A stretch of 64,000 nucleotides of DNA from JBCDGZ01 sp038750655 (GCA_038750655.1 JBCDGZ010000002.1:69209-133208), one strand, 5' to 3'; positions 9,088-18,570 are shown, counted from the first letter of the stretch. Translations and numbers: made by a program. The notes: generated from the sequence alone by a model not told the origin.

Positions 9088-10167
9088 TTAATTACAGTCC
9101 ATTATAGTTACATCATTCCCCAGCGTGGTTACAATAATATCGCCATTGCTCGTCAGTGAAATATCATTGATACACTGCCCTTCTAGCTCCGGGTCTTTTA
9201 TTACATAATAATCTGCGGGTTGCAGTAGTTCATTTTTCGTAATATCAAAAACGTGAATACCTCGGCAGCTGGCCAGCGTTGTACCGATGTAGAGCTTATC
9301 GTTTCTCACCAGCGCCTTTTCTAGTGAAGGCAACATCATCTCTGCGACTTGGTCCGTAACATCCGCATTCGATAAGGTCTCGTTAAAAAGGGTTAGCCAT
9401 TCGCCATTCCGAAACTTCAACACCTGATAAAGGCCGGTCCCATTTTTAACCGCCAGGACCATGTCTGCTCCATAAGACTGCAATAAAACAGTTGCCCCTT
9501 GCCAACTAAGCGTTCTGGGAAGGTCATCTTCATTAAAAAAGTCGAGAAAGTTATCGTCTCTAAATCGTAAGACAAAGTTGCCACAATTAATGGCCCAGAT
9601 GTCTCCATTAGCCGCCTCCGCCATTTGACTGATATTTAGACAAGATCGTGTATGCTTATCGGTGAATGGCAGGAAGCCTTGCATTTCATCCCAACGATAA
9701 ATCTTTGGCGTTGTAGTAAATCCTCCATTGAATGTGGCTAACAATTCCCCTTTAGAACTTAGCATTACATCTTCGCAAGCCCAGGATTGTTTCTCTACGA
9801 CTGTGGGGATGGCATCGATTTCAAAAACGCCTTGATCCGCACAAACGGTAACTTTATTGTTGTAGGCTAATAGCTTATTGACGCGTAGCCCTGTATTGAT
9901 CAAACGCTCATTACTCGAAGCATCAGCGATTAATAGGCTATCAAACCCACCGAAAATCAGAAAATTCTCGTATTGCAGTGTATGATTAATCTGGAAAACT
10001 GCGTCTATCGTGATTGTTTGGTAATTGGTGCAGCCGAAGGCACTTTCTTCTAAAATATAGTTGTTGGATGATTGTAGTTCCTGAGCTTCATCATCATTTT
10101 GACAGGCACTAAGGCCCAAGAGCAGCCCCAGTAGGAGTAGGAATGGGGGTTGTTTAATAGTTCTCAT
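9088..10167 (-). CDS. Lipoprotein, tandem paralogue of 7992-9077
   Basis: A 359-residue predicted lipoprotein (lipobox LGLSAC, Cys at ~22). It shares the same layout as its neighbour: EESAFGC near residue 40, an internal GDIWAINCG strand, and the C-terminal CRGIHVFDITKNELLQPADYYVIKDPELEGQC block. It is the first gene of the pair in transcription order. Divergence is concentrated in the middle, so the duplication is not recent. No enzymatic motif is visible. Beta-propeller-like repeats are likely but unproven. Confidence 0.7.
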   Translation of the reverse strand: MRTIKQPPFLLLLGLLLGLSACQNDDEAQELQSSNNYILEESAFGCTNYQTITIDAVFQINHTLQYENFLIFGGFDSLLIADASSNERLINTGLRVNKLLAYNNKVTVCADQGVFEIDAIPTVVEKQSWACEDVMLSSKGELLATFNGGFTTTPKIYRWDEMQGFLPFTDKHTRSCLNISQMAEAANGDIWAINCGNFVLRFRDDNFLDFFNEDDLPRTLSWQGATVLLQSYGADMVLAVKNGTGLYQVLKFRNGEWLTLFNETLSNADVTDQVAEMMLPSLEKALVRNDKLYIGTTLASCRGIHVFDITKNELLQPADYYVIKDPELEGQCINDISLTSNGDIIVTTLGNDVTIMDCN

Positions 10168-10345
10168 TACGATATTTTTTGAATTTAAAGTAAAAATAGC
10201 TAGATCGTACTTATTATTGAACGACAGAGCGGCTTCATTTGCTGATCAAGAATTACAAAGTATGCGAAATTCGTATTTTTAAAAAAAATTTCCCTTCATT
10301 AAACCCTTGGAATAAACGAAAGTCAAAGTAGCAAATCACGCAAGA

Positions 10346-10924
10346 TTGAAAACATCAGTTAACGACATACCAGACGATCAGATTCTGGCCTTGTTGAAAG
10401 AGCAGGTCAGTTATGAAAAGGGCTTTCGTCTGTTGATGCAAAAGTATCAGGAGCGATTGTACTGGCAGGTCCGACGGATGGTTTTTGAGCACGATGATGC
10501 TAATGATGTGATTCAGAATGTGTTCATCAAAGTGTTCAAAAGTATCAATCGATTTGAGGGCAAATCCAGCCTGTATACCTGGTTGTACCGGGTGGCGACA
10601 AATGAGTCGATCACTTTTTTGAATAAAAAGAAGCGCAAAACGGCGGCTTCGCTGGACGATGAGGAGCACAATTTATCGAACCAGCTAAAGGCGGACCCCT
10701 ATTTTGATGGCGATGAGGCGCAGCGTCTCCTGCAACAGGCCCTCCAGCAATTGCCGGACAAACAGCGCCTGGTTTTCAATATGCGCTATTACGATGAGCT
10801 GAGCTACCAGGAAATTTCGGATATTCTGGAAACCTCGGTGGGGGGCTTGAAAGCCTCTTATCACCACGCGGTCAAAAAGATCGAACGCTTTTTTCGCGGA
10901 GCGGAACTGAACCAGCGTGGATAA
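10346..10924 (+). CDS. ECF-type RNA polymerase sigma factor
   Basis: A 192-residue sigma-70 family factor with only region 2 (~25-95, including DDANDVIQNVFIKVFKSINRFEGKSSLYTWLYRVATNES) and region 4 (~135-185, LPDKQRLVFNMRYYDELSYQEISDILETSVGGLKASYHHAVKKI), the ECF architecture. The start is TTG 10346; no earlier in-frame start is better. Its stop abuts the next gene, whose single-helix membrane protein is placed where an anti-sigma factor normally sits. It likely redirects polymerase to envelope-stress genes, including its own operon (inference). Confidence 0.9.
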   Translation: MKTSVNDIPDDQILALLKEQVSYEKGFRLLMQKYQERLYWQVRRMVFEHDDANDVIQNVFIKVFKSINRFEGKSSLYTWLYRVATNESITFLNKKKRKTAASLDDEEHNLSNQLKADPYFDGDEAQRLLQQALQQLPDKQRLVFNMRYYDELSYQEISDILETSVGGLKASYHHAVKKIERFFRGAELNQRG

Positions 10925-10934
10925 AAAGAAGATT

Positions 10935-11465
10935 ATGAAAGATAATAAAGACATACGCAAAGAGTTGGAGGAGATTTCTCCTTTCCTCGCTAAGATAGAG
11001 AAGCGGCAGAATTTCGAGGTGCCGAAGGATTACTTCGAACAACTGCCCGATGAGGTCATGCGGCGGGTGCAGCCGGAGTGGGACTCGGCTCCCACGCCTT
11101 CGGCAGCCCCCTCCTGGATAGATCAACTGGCCCAGCGCCTGGCCGCCCTGCTGCAGCCCCGCTACGCCCTGCAACTGGCCAGCGCCGCCCTGATGATCGT
11201 CGCCGGCTTCTACTTCTTCAATATTTCCTCCACCGAAAACACCCCCGCCACCGGAGGCCTGGCCGCCCTCACCGCTGATGAGGTCCACGAGTACATTAGC
11301 CAAAATATCGACGACTACCAAACCGATTGGATTCCGGATACCGACATGGCCGAAAGTAATCTGCTGGAAGAAGAAGAGGTAGATGCCGAGACGGAAGAAT
11401 TAGACATTTACATTGACGAAATTATAGACGTACTAGAAGACAGCGATCTGGAAGATTTGCTGTAA
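10935..11465 (+). CDS. Putative anti-sigma/membrane partner of the ECF sigma factor
   Basis: About 176 residues from ATG 10935, 10 bp after the sigma stop with AAGAAG just upstream. An in-frame GTG at 10917 would overlap the sigma gene and add six residues. The N-terminal ~75 residues are cytoplasmic-like (FEVPKDYFEQLPDEVMRRV, a motif common in Bacteroidota sigma-operon partners). One hydrophobic helix at ~85-103 follows, then a very acidic C-terminus. No ZAS zinc motif (HxxxCxxC) is seen, so the anti-sigma role rests on position and topology. Confidence 0.6.
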   Translation: MKDNKDIRKELEEISPFLAKIEKRQNFEVPKDYFEQLPDEVMRRVQPEWDSAPTPSAAPSWIDQLAQRLAALLQPRYALQLASAALMIVAGFYFFNISSTENTPATGGLAALTADEVHEYISQNIDDYQTDWIPDTDMAESNLLEEEEVDAETEELDIYIDEIIDVLEDSDLEDLL

Positions 11466-11504
11466 ATCAATTAACATCTCCTACTAACCGCTAACGAATC
11501 AGAT

Positions 11505-11951
11505 ATGAAGTCATTAATGCTATCGACCACCTTACTCCTCCTCTCCACGCTCTTTTGCTTTGGACAGGGAGATATAGAGCGACGTATTCAGGAAGAGCGT
11601 GTCAACTTTTTCAATCAAGAGTTGCAGCTGACTGACGAAGAAGCCAAGCAATTTTGGCCCTTGTTTGATCAGTACCGCACCGACTCCAAGAAACTTCGAG
11701 AGTCTTATAATACCAATAAGAAAATCGAATTACTCTCTGATCAGGAAGTAGAGGAGCTGGTCTTTAAATCCTTTGAACAGGAAGAAAAACAGCTGGCCCT
11801 GCGCCGCAGCTATTTCGAAAAGCTACAGACCTTTATGCCCATCCGAAAGATTGCTATGCTGAAACGTACAGAGCAGAAGTTTAAGAAAAAACTGCTCAAC
11901 CACGTGAAGCAGCGTAGGCGGCAAGGGCAAGGCCGCCAGCGAAGAAATTAA
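11505..11951 (+). CDS. Spy/CpxP-like periplasmic protein
   Basis: A 148-residue exported helical protein: signal peptide ~1-21 (LFCFGQG), then long charged helices with ELQLTDEEAKQFWPLFDQYR, an LTxxQ-type segment typical of Spy/CpxP-related proteins that close ECF operons in Bacteroidota, and a strongly basic C-terminus (KQRRRQGQGRQRRN). It lies 39 bp after the anti-sigma-like gene in the same direction. Probably a periplasmic stress sensor or chaperone reporting to the sigma pair; this is inferred from context. Confidence 0.6.
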   Translation: MKSLMLSTTLLLLSTLFCFGQGDIERRIQEERVNFFNQELQLTDEEAKQFWPLFDQYRTDSKKLRESYNTNKKIELLSDQEVEELVFKSFEQEEKQLALRRSYFEKLQTFMPIRKIAMLKRTEQKFKKKLLNHVKQRRRQGQGRQRRN

Positions 11952-12042
11952 AATGTCGCTGCCCCAAGGCAGCCTGGATTAAAGTTTTTACCTTTGTGAG
12001 GTCATCGTCGGTGTCGGACTACAGTCGGTCACCGATTTTTTC

Positions 12043-12954
12043 GTGAAGCGACCTCAACCTGTGAAAGCCGTTAATAAAGCCCATGCTGCGCTCTTTACCG
12101 TAGCACTCATTTACGGTGCTAACTACACCATTGCCAAAGAGGTGCTGGACCAAGAGTACATCCAGCCGTTGGGGTTCATTTTGCTGCGTGCAGGGGCGGG
12201 GTTCCTGATTTTCACCTTGCTCCATCTGCTGTTCGTCGGAGAGCGCGTAGCGCGAAAAGACCTGGGGTGGCTGCTGCTCTGCGCGCTCTTTGGGGTGGCG
12301 ATCAACCAAATGTTCTTTTTCAGTGGGCTAAAACTGACCACCCAAATCAATGCGGCCCTTATCCTGACAACGGTTCCGCTGATCGTCTTGCTGACCTCGG
12401 CCGTACTGCTCAAAGAGCGGATAACGCCATACAAGCTTTTGGGGATCGCGGCGGGCGCGGCGGGTGCCATCCTGCTCATCACCTACGGCAAAACGGCTAA
12501 CTTTAGCCGGGAAGGCCTGCTGGGCGATTTAATGGTTCTAATCAATGCCATTTCCTATGGTATCTATCTGGTCCTGGTCAAGCGGCTTCTGGTCAAATAC
12601 CATCCTTTCACCGTTGTACGCTGGGTCTTCACCTTCGGCTTTTTCCTGGTCATGCCCTTCGGCTTACGGCAGGCTACGGCTATTGAATGGAGCACTTTCA
12701 CCCCCGGCATCTGGGTGGCTGTGGCCTATGTGCTGATCTGTACCTCAGTGCTGGCCTACCTGCTCAATGTCTACGCCATGAAAGTCGTCAGCCCCTCCAT
12801 TGCCAGCATCTACATCTACCTACAACCCTTTCTGGCTGCAATCATTGCCCTGTATTTTGGTAAAGACGAGCTGACTACGACCAAACTCATCGCCGGAGTA
12901 CTCATCTTTACCGGTGTATATCTGGTCAGCAGTCAATCTGCTGCAAAGAGCTAA
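12043..12954 (+). CDS. EamA/DMT-superfamily transporter
   Basis: About 303 residues with ten predicted membrane helices in two EamA halves (first ALIYGANYTIAKEVL...; second from ~150, LLGDLMVLINAISYGIYLVL). It is an inner-membrane drug/metabolite-type transporter; the substrate cannot be told from sequence, and metabolite efflux is common in the family. Start is GTG 12043 or GTG 12061; the second gives a tighter N-terminus before helix 1. It stands alone, 91 bp after the Spy-like gene. Confidence 0.88.
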   Translation: MKRPQPVKAVNKAHAALFTVALIYGANYTIAKEVLDQEYIQPLGFILLRAGAGFLIFTLLHLLFVGERVARKDLGWLLLCALFGVAINQMFFFSGLKLTTQINAALILTTVPLIVLLTSAVLLKERITPYKLLGIAAGAAGAILLITYGKTANFSREGLLGDLMVLINAISYGIYLVLVKRLLVKYHPFTVVRWVFTFGFFLVMPFGLRQATAIEWSTFTPGIWVAVAYVLICTSVLAYLLNVYAMKVVSPSIASIYIYLQPFLAAIIALYFGKDELTTTKLIAGVLIFTGVYLVSSQSAAKS

Positions 12955-13276
12955 TTTCGATGTCACAAATTACACTTATCCTTAATCTTTAGGCTACTTT
13001 TCCTTTACATCTCTCTTTTATTAAATATTATTTTTTTGGCTTTAAACTTCGCAAGATGTATTTGTGTGTGTAACAGAGTCACTTAGGTGGATGGATAAAA
13101 ACAATTTTAAATATTTTTAATGCTTAAATTATTAAAAATAAGCATATTATACACTTTATGCGAGATCATAATACATGAGTAGCTTTTGAAAAAAATCGAA
13201 AAAAATAGCCTTTTGATAGTAATATTCTTGGTCCTTTTTTATTTATATTTACCACAAATCAAGTGAACTAACAGCC
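12955..13276. other. AT-rich intergenic region without a gene
   Basis: 322 bases between the DMT transporter and the TPR gene, strongly AT-rich with runs of A and T. No open frame of convincing composition, RNA gene or strong inverted repeat was seen. TATATTTA at 13244-13251, 25 bases before the ATG, matches seven of eight bases of the Bacteroidota TAnnTTTG -7 box, but no -33 box sits at a proper distance. Confidence 0.4.
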
Positions 13277-14710
13277 ATGAAAAAACAAAACTCCGACTCT
13301 AAAAGTACCATTTCCGCGCTCATTTCTGAGTATGAGGCCATGTCACACCAGGGAACGGTAGGTTTCATTGAGGAAAAGGTATTTTTTCAACTCACTGCGT
13401 ATTATCAACGTGAAAAGCAGTTGGAGAAAGCGATCGAAGTTATTGACCACGCCCTGTCTCAATACCCCTATTCTTCAGAATTCTATATCCTCAAGGCAGA
13501 GTTATTGTTGGAGTTGGCTCAGCCTACCGAAGCCAGCTACTGCCTGGATCGGGCCGAAATTTACTCGCCCGCTGAACTAGAGATTCAGCTCCTTCGAGCC
13601 GAAGTTTTGGTAGCACTTGGTGACACCGATCAGGCTTTCGTTCTCCTGGATGCCATCACCGACGGGGCCTCCCTGCTAGAGCAAAGTGAAATCCACCTCT
13701 GCCGGGCCTGCATCTACGAGCATATCGAAGATTTCAAGGCGATGTTCCACTCCCTCAAAGCGGCCCTGCTGACCAATCCTAAAAATCGGCTGGCCCTGGA
13801 GCGACTTTGGCTCAGCGTCGAACTCTCACAGCTCTACAGCGAAAGCATTGATTTGCACCAACGATTGATCGACATCGATCCTTACTCTTTCATTGCCTGG
13901 TACAATTTGGGACACGCCTATTCTTGTGTTGGAGATTTCGAAAGCGCCGCAGAGGCCTTTGAATATGCCTATCTGATCGATGAGACCTTCGAATTCGCTT
14001 ACCGCGATTGCGCGGAGGCCTGGATTCAGCTACAGCGCCACGACAAAGCCTTGCAATGCTTCGAAGATGCCATGGACCACTTCGCCCCCGATGCCGACAT
14101 GCTGCTCAAATTAGGGCAGTGCCACATCGAACTGGGCAATTATGAGCAAGCCAAGCTTCACCTCCTGCAAGCCATCGAGATAGAGCCTACTAATGACGAT
14201 GTTTACTTTCGCATTGGGCAGTGTTTTATGCACGAGGAGCACTGGTACAGCGCGATTAAGGCGCTGAGCAAGGCAGTAAAGATTAATGATCGTAGGGAAG
14301 AATACCTGCTGGCATTGGCCCAGTCCTATGCCCGGGTTGCCGAACCGGAAAAGGCCCTAGTACTTTTCCGTCAGGCGACCGATACGGCTCCCGAACAGAG
14401 CCAGCATTGGCTCCAGTACGCCAGCTGCCTGCTGGACAACGGTAAGGCAGAAAAGGCCCTGCTTGTCCTCGATGAAGGGATGTCTTATGCACCGTCTAAC
14501 GATCTGCTCTACGGTCAGGTAGCCTGCCTCTTTTCGTTGGGTCGCCGTAAAGAAGGCCTGTATCTTTTCGGCGATGCCCTGCGCAATAATTACGCCCGAC
14601 ACCAATGGTTGTTTGATCGTATGCCGGAGCTGAAATCCGATCAGGATATTCAGCTGGTTTTCTCTACTTTTCTCTACGACGGTGGCCGGCAGGCCTCTTC
14701 TTCTAACTAG
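13277..14710 (+). CDS. Tetratricopeptide repeat protein
   Basis: A 477-residue protein with no signal peptide, built almost wholly of TPR units from ~50 to ~460 (for example AWYNLGHAYSCVGDFESAAEAFEYAYLID, then MLLKLGQCHIELGNYEQAKLHLLQAIEIEP, then VYFRIGQCFMHEEHWYSAIKALSKAVKI). The array forms a superhelical protein-binding scaffold, probably cytoplasmic. No catalytic domain is present. It is monocistronic, with 156 bp before the next gene. Confidence 0.85.
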   Translation: MKKQNSDSKSTISALISEYEAMSHQGTVGFIEEKVFFQLTAYYQREKQLEKAIEVIDHALSQYPYSSEFYILKAELLLELAQPTEASYCLDRAEIYSPAELEIQLLRAEVLVALGDTDQAFVLLDAITDGASLLEQSEIHLCRACIYEHIEDFKAMFHSLKAALLTNPKNRLALERLWLSVELSQLYSESIDLHQRLIDIDPYSFIAWYNLGHAYSCVGDFESAAEAFEYAYLIDETFEFAYRDCAEAWIQLQRHDKALQCFEDAMDHFAPDADMLLKLGQCHIELGNYEQAKLHLLQAIEIEPTNDDVYFRIGQCFMHEEHWYSAIKALSKAVKINDRREEYLLALAQSYARVAEPEKALVLFRQATDTAPEQSQHWLQYASCLLDNGKAEKALLVLDEGMSYAPSNDLLYGQVACLFSLGRRKEGLYLFGDALRNNYARHQWLFDRMPELKSDQDIQLVFSTFLYDGGRQASSSN

Positions 14711-14866
14711 TATAGCCTAATCCAGAGCAATTCCTCGATCCGCTTTATCCTTGGCATATTATTTGGATTTGTAGCAATGGCTTTTTATAGTTTGTCAGCA
14801 ATCCGTCTGTCTTCCCCCAAGTTGATTGCATAGACCAATCCAGAAGCTACAAATAAACCTTCGGTT

Positions 14867-15697
14867 ATGAGGAAATTACTCTTGGGGAAATACGTCTGCT
14901 ATCTTGTCTTTTGTTTATGTTTCTTTTTTGCTTCTTGCAGCAAAGAAGAGCCTACTATTGTACGCATCAATCAAGAGGAGTTCACCCCAGAGGAGCAGCT
15001 GAAAATTGGCGAATACCTTTTGGAAGTAAGCCAACAGACCGATGATCTTTTTAATCCCCTTGACCCCGATCAATACCTCGAACTCCACAATTACCTCAAT
15101 ACGCTGGTGGAAATGCTGGCGTATACGGAACTGGTAGAAAATAGTCGAACATTCAGCTGGCAGGTGAATGTCTTACAGGATGACAATTACTATTCGGCAT
15201 TTATGCTGCCTGGTGGAAGTCTTTTCATCTCTACTGGCTTGCTCAAATTAGTCAAAAACGAAAGTGAGCTGGTCGCCTTAATCGCGCATGAGATGATGTA
15301 CGCTGATCAGGGGGTGGTGATTGAAGGACTGAAAGAAGAATTCGGCGGAGCGATCCTGGCAGATGTCCTACTAGGCAACGAGATTACATCCGAGGAAGGT
15401 AGAGCACTGGTGCAGGGCATCCGGCAGATGACCTTTACTGCCGAACAGGTAGAAGAAGCCGATGCGTATGCCGTACAAACTATTTGTCCTTTTCAATACA
15501 ATGCAACGAGTATGATCGATTTGCTGAATCGTGTCGAAGAATATAGTACCGTGGAGACTATTGCGTGGAAAGAAGGGCGGCCTGGCGAGCTGGCGGAGCG
15601 AATTACTCAACTGCTAACAGCTATCGAAAAATGTGACACCCGCAATGGTGATGAGTATGAAGAGCGCTATCAGGATATGATTAGTACGCTTCCTTAA
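14867..15697 (+). CDS. M48-like lipoprotein with altered HExxH motif
   Basis: 276 residues; SPII lipobox FFASC (Cys at ~25). The fold resembles M48 metallopeptidases: a PGGSLFISTGLLKLVKNESELVALIAHEM block and a later EEADAYAV glutamate helix. The zinc motif reads HEMMY rather than HExxH (codons CAT GAG ATG ATG TAC at 15288-15302), so the second His ligand is a Tyr while the first His, the catalytic Glu and the third-ligand Glu region remain. Activity is therefore doubtful. Its last 17 bases overlap the convergent ppgK gene. Confidence 0.7.
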   Translation: MRKLLLGKYVCYLVFCLCFFFASCSKEEPTIVRINQEEFTPEEQLKIGEYLLEVSQQTDDLFNPLDPDQYLELHNYLNTLVEMLAYTELVENSRTFSWQVNVLQDDNYYSAFMLPGGSLFISTGLLKLVKNESELVALIAHEMMYADQGVVIEGLKEEFGGAILADVLLGNEITSEEGRALVQGIRQMTFTAEQVEEADAYAVQTICPFQYNATSMIDLLNRVEEYSTVETIAWKEGRPGELAERITQLLTAIEKCDTRNGDEYEERYQDMISTLP

Positions 15698-16448
15698 GTT
15701 GTACCTGATGGGCGTAGAGGGCCGCACCAATGATGCCTGCATTGTTCAGCAACTGCGCTGGAATAACCTTGGCTGGACTCTTCAGCTGTTCCGAAAATTT
15801 CTCAAATTTCTTACTAGCTCCACCTCCCAAGATAATCAAATCAGGATAGAGGGTATAATTAACCAAGTTTAAGAACAGGTTGAAGCGCTGTGCCCAGCCC
15901 GACCAAGAGAGACCTTCTCGCTTACGCACCGAATCGGCAGCAAATTGTTCGGCAATTTGCTCTTGGCCCTTGAGGTAAAGATGGCCAAACTCGGTATTGG
16001 GAAACATTTTTCCATTAATGAAAAGCGCCGAGCCCAAGCCAGTCCCCACCGTAATCAGCAACACTGTACCTTTCTGTTTGCGGCCAGCACCGTAGGCCAT
16101 TTCCGCCAGTCCAGCAGCATCAGCATCATTACAAACATAGACTTCACAGCCTGTTTTCCGACTCATGATTTCTTTTACATTCGCCTCGATCCAGCTTTCA
16201 TGGATATTAGCCGCAGTGTAAGATACGCCATCTTTAATCACAGAGGGAAATCCAACTCCAATAAGGCCCGACCATTTGAAATGCTTGACAACGCTATTAA
16301 GGGCCTCTGCCACTGCCTTAGTGGTCGAAGGTTGAGGAGTAGTGACCCTAAAGCGTTCGGTGACCAGCTGCCCGCTTTCCAAATCAATAATTGCCCCTTT
16401 AATGCCAGAGGCACCTACGTCAATACCCAATATTTGCTCTTTGCTCAT
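15681..16448 (-). CDS. ppgK: Polyphosphate glucokinase (ROK family)
   Basis: A 255-residue ROK-family kinase. The N-terminal phosphate-1 motif is GIDVGASGIKGAIID; CNDADAAGLAEMAYGAG carries the catalytic Asp; ITVGTGLGSALFINGK is the phosphate-2 motif; the C-terminal LIILGGGASKKF follows. The SWSGWAQRFN stretch and short length match polyphosphate:glucose phosphotransferases, which make glucose 6-phosphate from polyphosphate or ATP. The zinc-binding CXCGXXGC of other ROK members is absent, as expected. It ends inside the convergent M48-like gene by 17 bp. Confidence 0.85.
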   Translation of the reverse strand: MSKEQILGIDVGASGIKGAIIDLESGQLVTERFRVTTPQPSTTKAVAEALNSVVKHFKWSGLIGVGFPSVIKDGVSYTAANIHESWIEANVKEIMSRKTGCEVYVCNDADAAGLAEMAYGAGRKQKGTVLLITVGTGLGSALFINGKMFPNTEFGHLYLKGQEQIAEQFAADSVRKREGLSWSGWAQRFNLFLNLVNYTLYPDLIILGGGASKKFEKFSEQLKSPAKVIPAQLLNNAGIIGAALYAHQVQLKEAY

Positions 16449-16558
16449 CGTCAGTTGGTAGTTTATTCGTCCTAATACCTAATCAGCTCGAAAGAAAGTA
16501 CGAATATATCGTTTTTTCTCAACTTCATCATTTAGGGCTAAAAATCTACAATTTCAAA

Positions 16559-17452
16559 TTACTTTATGACCCGAATTTTCATCTTCACATCTTTCTTTGG
16601 ACGATCTGCGGCGCTGGTATTGACTGCAGCGATCTTATCGATTACCTCTAATCCTTTGATGACTTGACCAAATACAGTGTATTCTTTATCCAGAAACGGC
16701 GTTCCGCCCATGGTGGTATAAGCTTCGCGGTGTTCACTGCTGTAGCGCAGGTCTTTCTGCGCCTCTATCACATTCAGGCGGGCCGCAGGCACCGGGCTAC
16801 CCTGAACGATGTAGAACTGCGAGCCCGAGGATTTCTTTTTCGGATTGGCCGGCCCGCCGATGCGAGCAGCCGCCAAGGCTCCTTTGACATGGATCAGTGT
16901 ATCCACAAACTCCGCCGGCACCATATAGCCCGGCCCACCGGAGCCCAATGGCTGCCCCGACTTCGCATTCTTGGAATCTGGATCGCCACCCTGAATCATA
17001 AATCCATTAATCACCCGATGGAACAATAGACCATCGTAAAAGCCCTCATCGGCCAGTTTGATGAAATTATCGCGATGCTGCGGCGTTGCGTCGTACAGCA
17101 AGACCGTCATCGTCCCAAAATCTGTCTCAATCTCTACCAAACAGCGCTCCGGCGCATCGATCAACAACTGCTGCTGAGTCGTCACCGACTTTTTTCCCTT
17201 GATGGCTTTCAAGGTAATGGTATAATTGCCCGACTCCTTGTATTGATGAGAGGGCATAGGATCACTAGAAAAGTTACCATCTCCAAAATCCCACTCGTAA
17301 GTCTCTGCGTTTTGGGATTTATTTTCAAACTCAATAGTGGCAGGCGCCGTGTTTTTTTCCCCATTATAACTGAAGTCAGCTACAGGGCGAGCACAAGAGG
17401 CCATGAATAAGAGGGCCAGTGCAGGAAGTAAGTATTTTTTATTCAGGTACAT
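16559..17452 (-). CDS. PKD-domain cyclophilin lipoprotein (peptidylprolyl isomerase)
   Basis: 297 residues: lipobox FMASC (Cys ~20), a PKD domain (~27-98, TYEWDFGDGNFSSDP...HQYKESGNYTITL), then a cyclophilin domain (~110-295) with the active-site core FHRVINGFMIQGGDPD and the FYIVQG strand. Cyclophilins catalyse cis-trans isomerisation of Xaa-Pro bonds; the lipid anchor places it in the periplasm or outer membrane. It follows the shorter cyclophilin lipoprotein by 8 bp and is homologous to it over the whole enzyme domain. Confidence 0.9.
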   Translation of the reverse strand: MYLNKKYLLPALALLFMASCARPVADFSYNGEKNTAPATIEFENKSQNAETYEWDFGDGNFSSDPMPSHQYKESGNYTITLKAIKGKKSVTTQQQLLIDAPERCLVEIETDFGTMTVLLYDATPQHRDNFIKLADEGFYDGLLFHRVINGFMIQGGDPDSKNAKSGQPLGSGGPGYMVPAEFVDTLIHVKGALAAARIGGPANPKKKSSGSQFYIVQGSPVPAARLNVIEAQKDLRYSSEHREAYTTMGGTPFLDKEYTVFGQVIKGLEVIDKIAAVNTSAADRPKKDVKMKIRVIK

Positions 17453-17460
17453 ATCTTGAC

Positions 17461-18102
17461 TTAATTCAGAATTCTAACTTTCATTTTTACATCTTGCTTA
17501 GGACGATTGTTTGACCCAATCGGCTGCTCGACAATTTTATCGATCACCTCCAGGCCTTCCACTACCTCGCCATAAACGGTATATTCCATATCCAAAAAAG
17601 GCGCACCACCAATTTCTCTGTACAATCGACGTTGCTCTTCATTATAAGTAATGCCTTTTTGCTTTTGGACCAGATCAAGCTGCATATCCGTTTGCTTCGT
17701 TCCGTGTACCAGATAAAACTGGCAACCCGAGGACGCTTTGGCTGGATTTTGCGTACGGGCCGCCGCCAGCCTTCCCTTGATATGAGGCGAGCCAATCTCG
17801 GCCGGAATGGTGTAGCCTGGACCACCACCGCCCAACTGCTGTTCGGGGGTCGCCGTTTTCGAATCGGGGTCTCCTCCTTGCACCATAAAGCCTTTGATGA
17901 CGCGGTGAAATAGCAAATCTTCGTAAAAACCTTCTTTGGCTAATTTGATGAAATTATCGCGGTGCTGAGGGGTTTCGTTGTACAACATCACCTTCATCGT
18001 ACCAAATTCCGTCTCAATTTCAGCATAAGTATGGGGATCGCTGTTGCAGGAAGAAAGCAGCAGAAGGATCACTGCAAAACAAAGGGCTTGGAAATGTCTC
18101 AT
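17461..18102 (-). CDS. Cyclophilin lipoprotein (peptidylprolyl isomerase)
   Basis: 213 residues: lipobox LLSSC (Cys ~19) followed almost directly by a cyclophilin domain (AEIETEFGTMKVMLYNETPQHRDNFIKLA, FHRVIKGFMVQGGDPD, CQFYLVHG, ending KMKVRILN). It is the first gene of a two-gene cyclophilin operon; the second copy has an inserted PKD domain. Envelope protein folding is the likely role. Confidence 0.92.
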   Translation of the reverse strand: MRHFQALCFAVILLLLSSCNSDPHTYAEIETEFGTMKVMLYNETPQHRDNFIKLAKEGFYEDLLFHRVIKGFMVQGGDPDSKTATPEQQLGGGGPGYTIPAEIGSPHIKGRLAAARTQNPAKASSGCQFYLVHGTKQTDMQLDLVQKQKGITYNEEQRRLYREIGGAPFLDMEYTVYGEVVEGLEVIDKIVEQPIGSNNRPKQDVKMKVRILN

Positions 18103-18161
18103 CGATAGTGCTTTTTTATCTTGTTAATAGAGCTTTATACTTGTAAACGTTCACTTGGGGC

Positions 18162-18521
18162 TTATTCTTCTTCTTCGTTGTTCAAGATTTTGAAATACCG
18201 GATGATTCGGGTTTTCAATAGTAATTCCTGTTCTTTTACGCCTTTCGTATCCACGGGTTTCAAAGGCTCGAAATGTGGCCAGCCGTCGGCATCTCGCCCC
18301 TTAAATTCGTAGTAGCCGTCCTGACTGAGTAGGCTACAAATGGCAATGTGCATCAGGTCTTGTTTTTCTTCCTTAGTAAAGGAACCCTCCCAGCGCCCTA
18401 GCTCTTGAATACCGATCAAAAATAAAATACCATTGAGGTCGGGCAATTGTTCGCGCCCCATAGCATCTTTAACGAAATGCCGCACCTTCAGCCATTCAAA
18501 ATCCATTTCCCAGGCTTCCAT
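18162..18521 (-). CDS. Conserved-type hypothetical protein, 119 residues
   Basis: A small soluble acidic protein without signal or membrane segment. It contains GREQLPDLNGILFLIGIQELGRW and a helical middle (FTKEEKQDLMHIAICSLLSQDGYYEF), and ends in NNEEEE. An alternative start at 18506 gives MDFEWLKV. It lies between the cyclophilin operon and the LolC/E-like permease on the same strand, with gaps of 59 and 49 bp. I do not recognise the family. Confidence 0.6.
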   Translation of the reverse strand: MEAWEMDFEWLKVRHFVKDAMGREQLPDLNGILFLIGIQELGRWEGSFTKEEKQDLMHIAICSLLSQDGYYEFKGRDADGWPHFEPLKPVDTKGVKEQELLLKTRIIRYFKILNNEEEE

Positions 18522-18570
18522 GTGTCGTTTTTTGACTGCAAATATAGAATAAAGTTAGGATTGCCGCATA

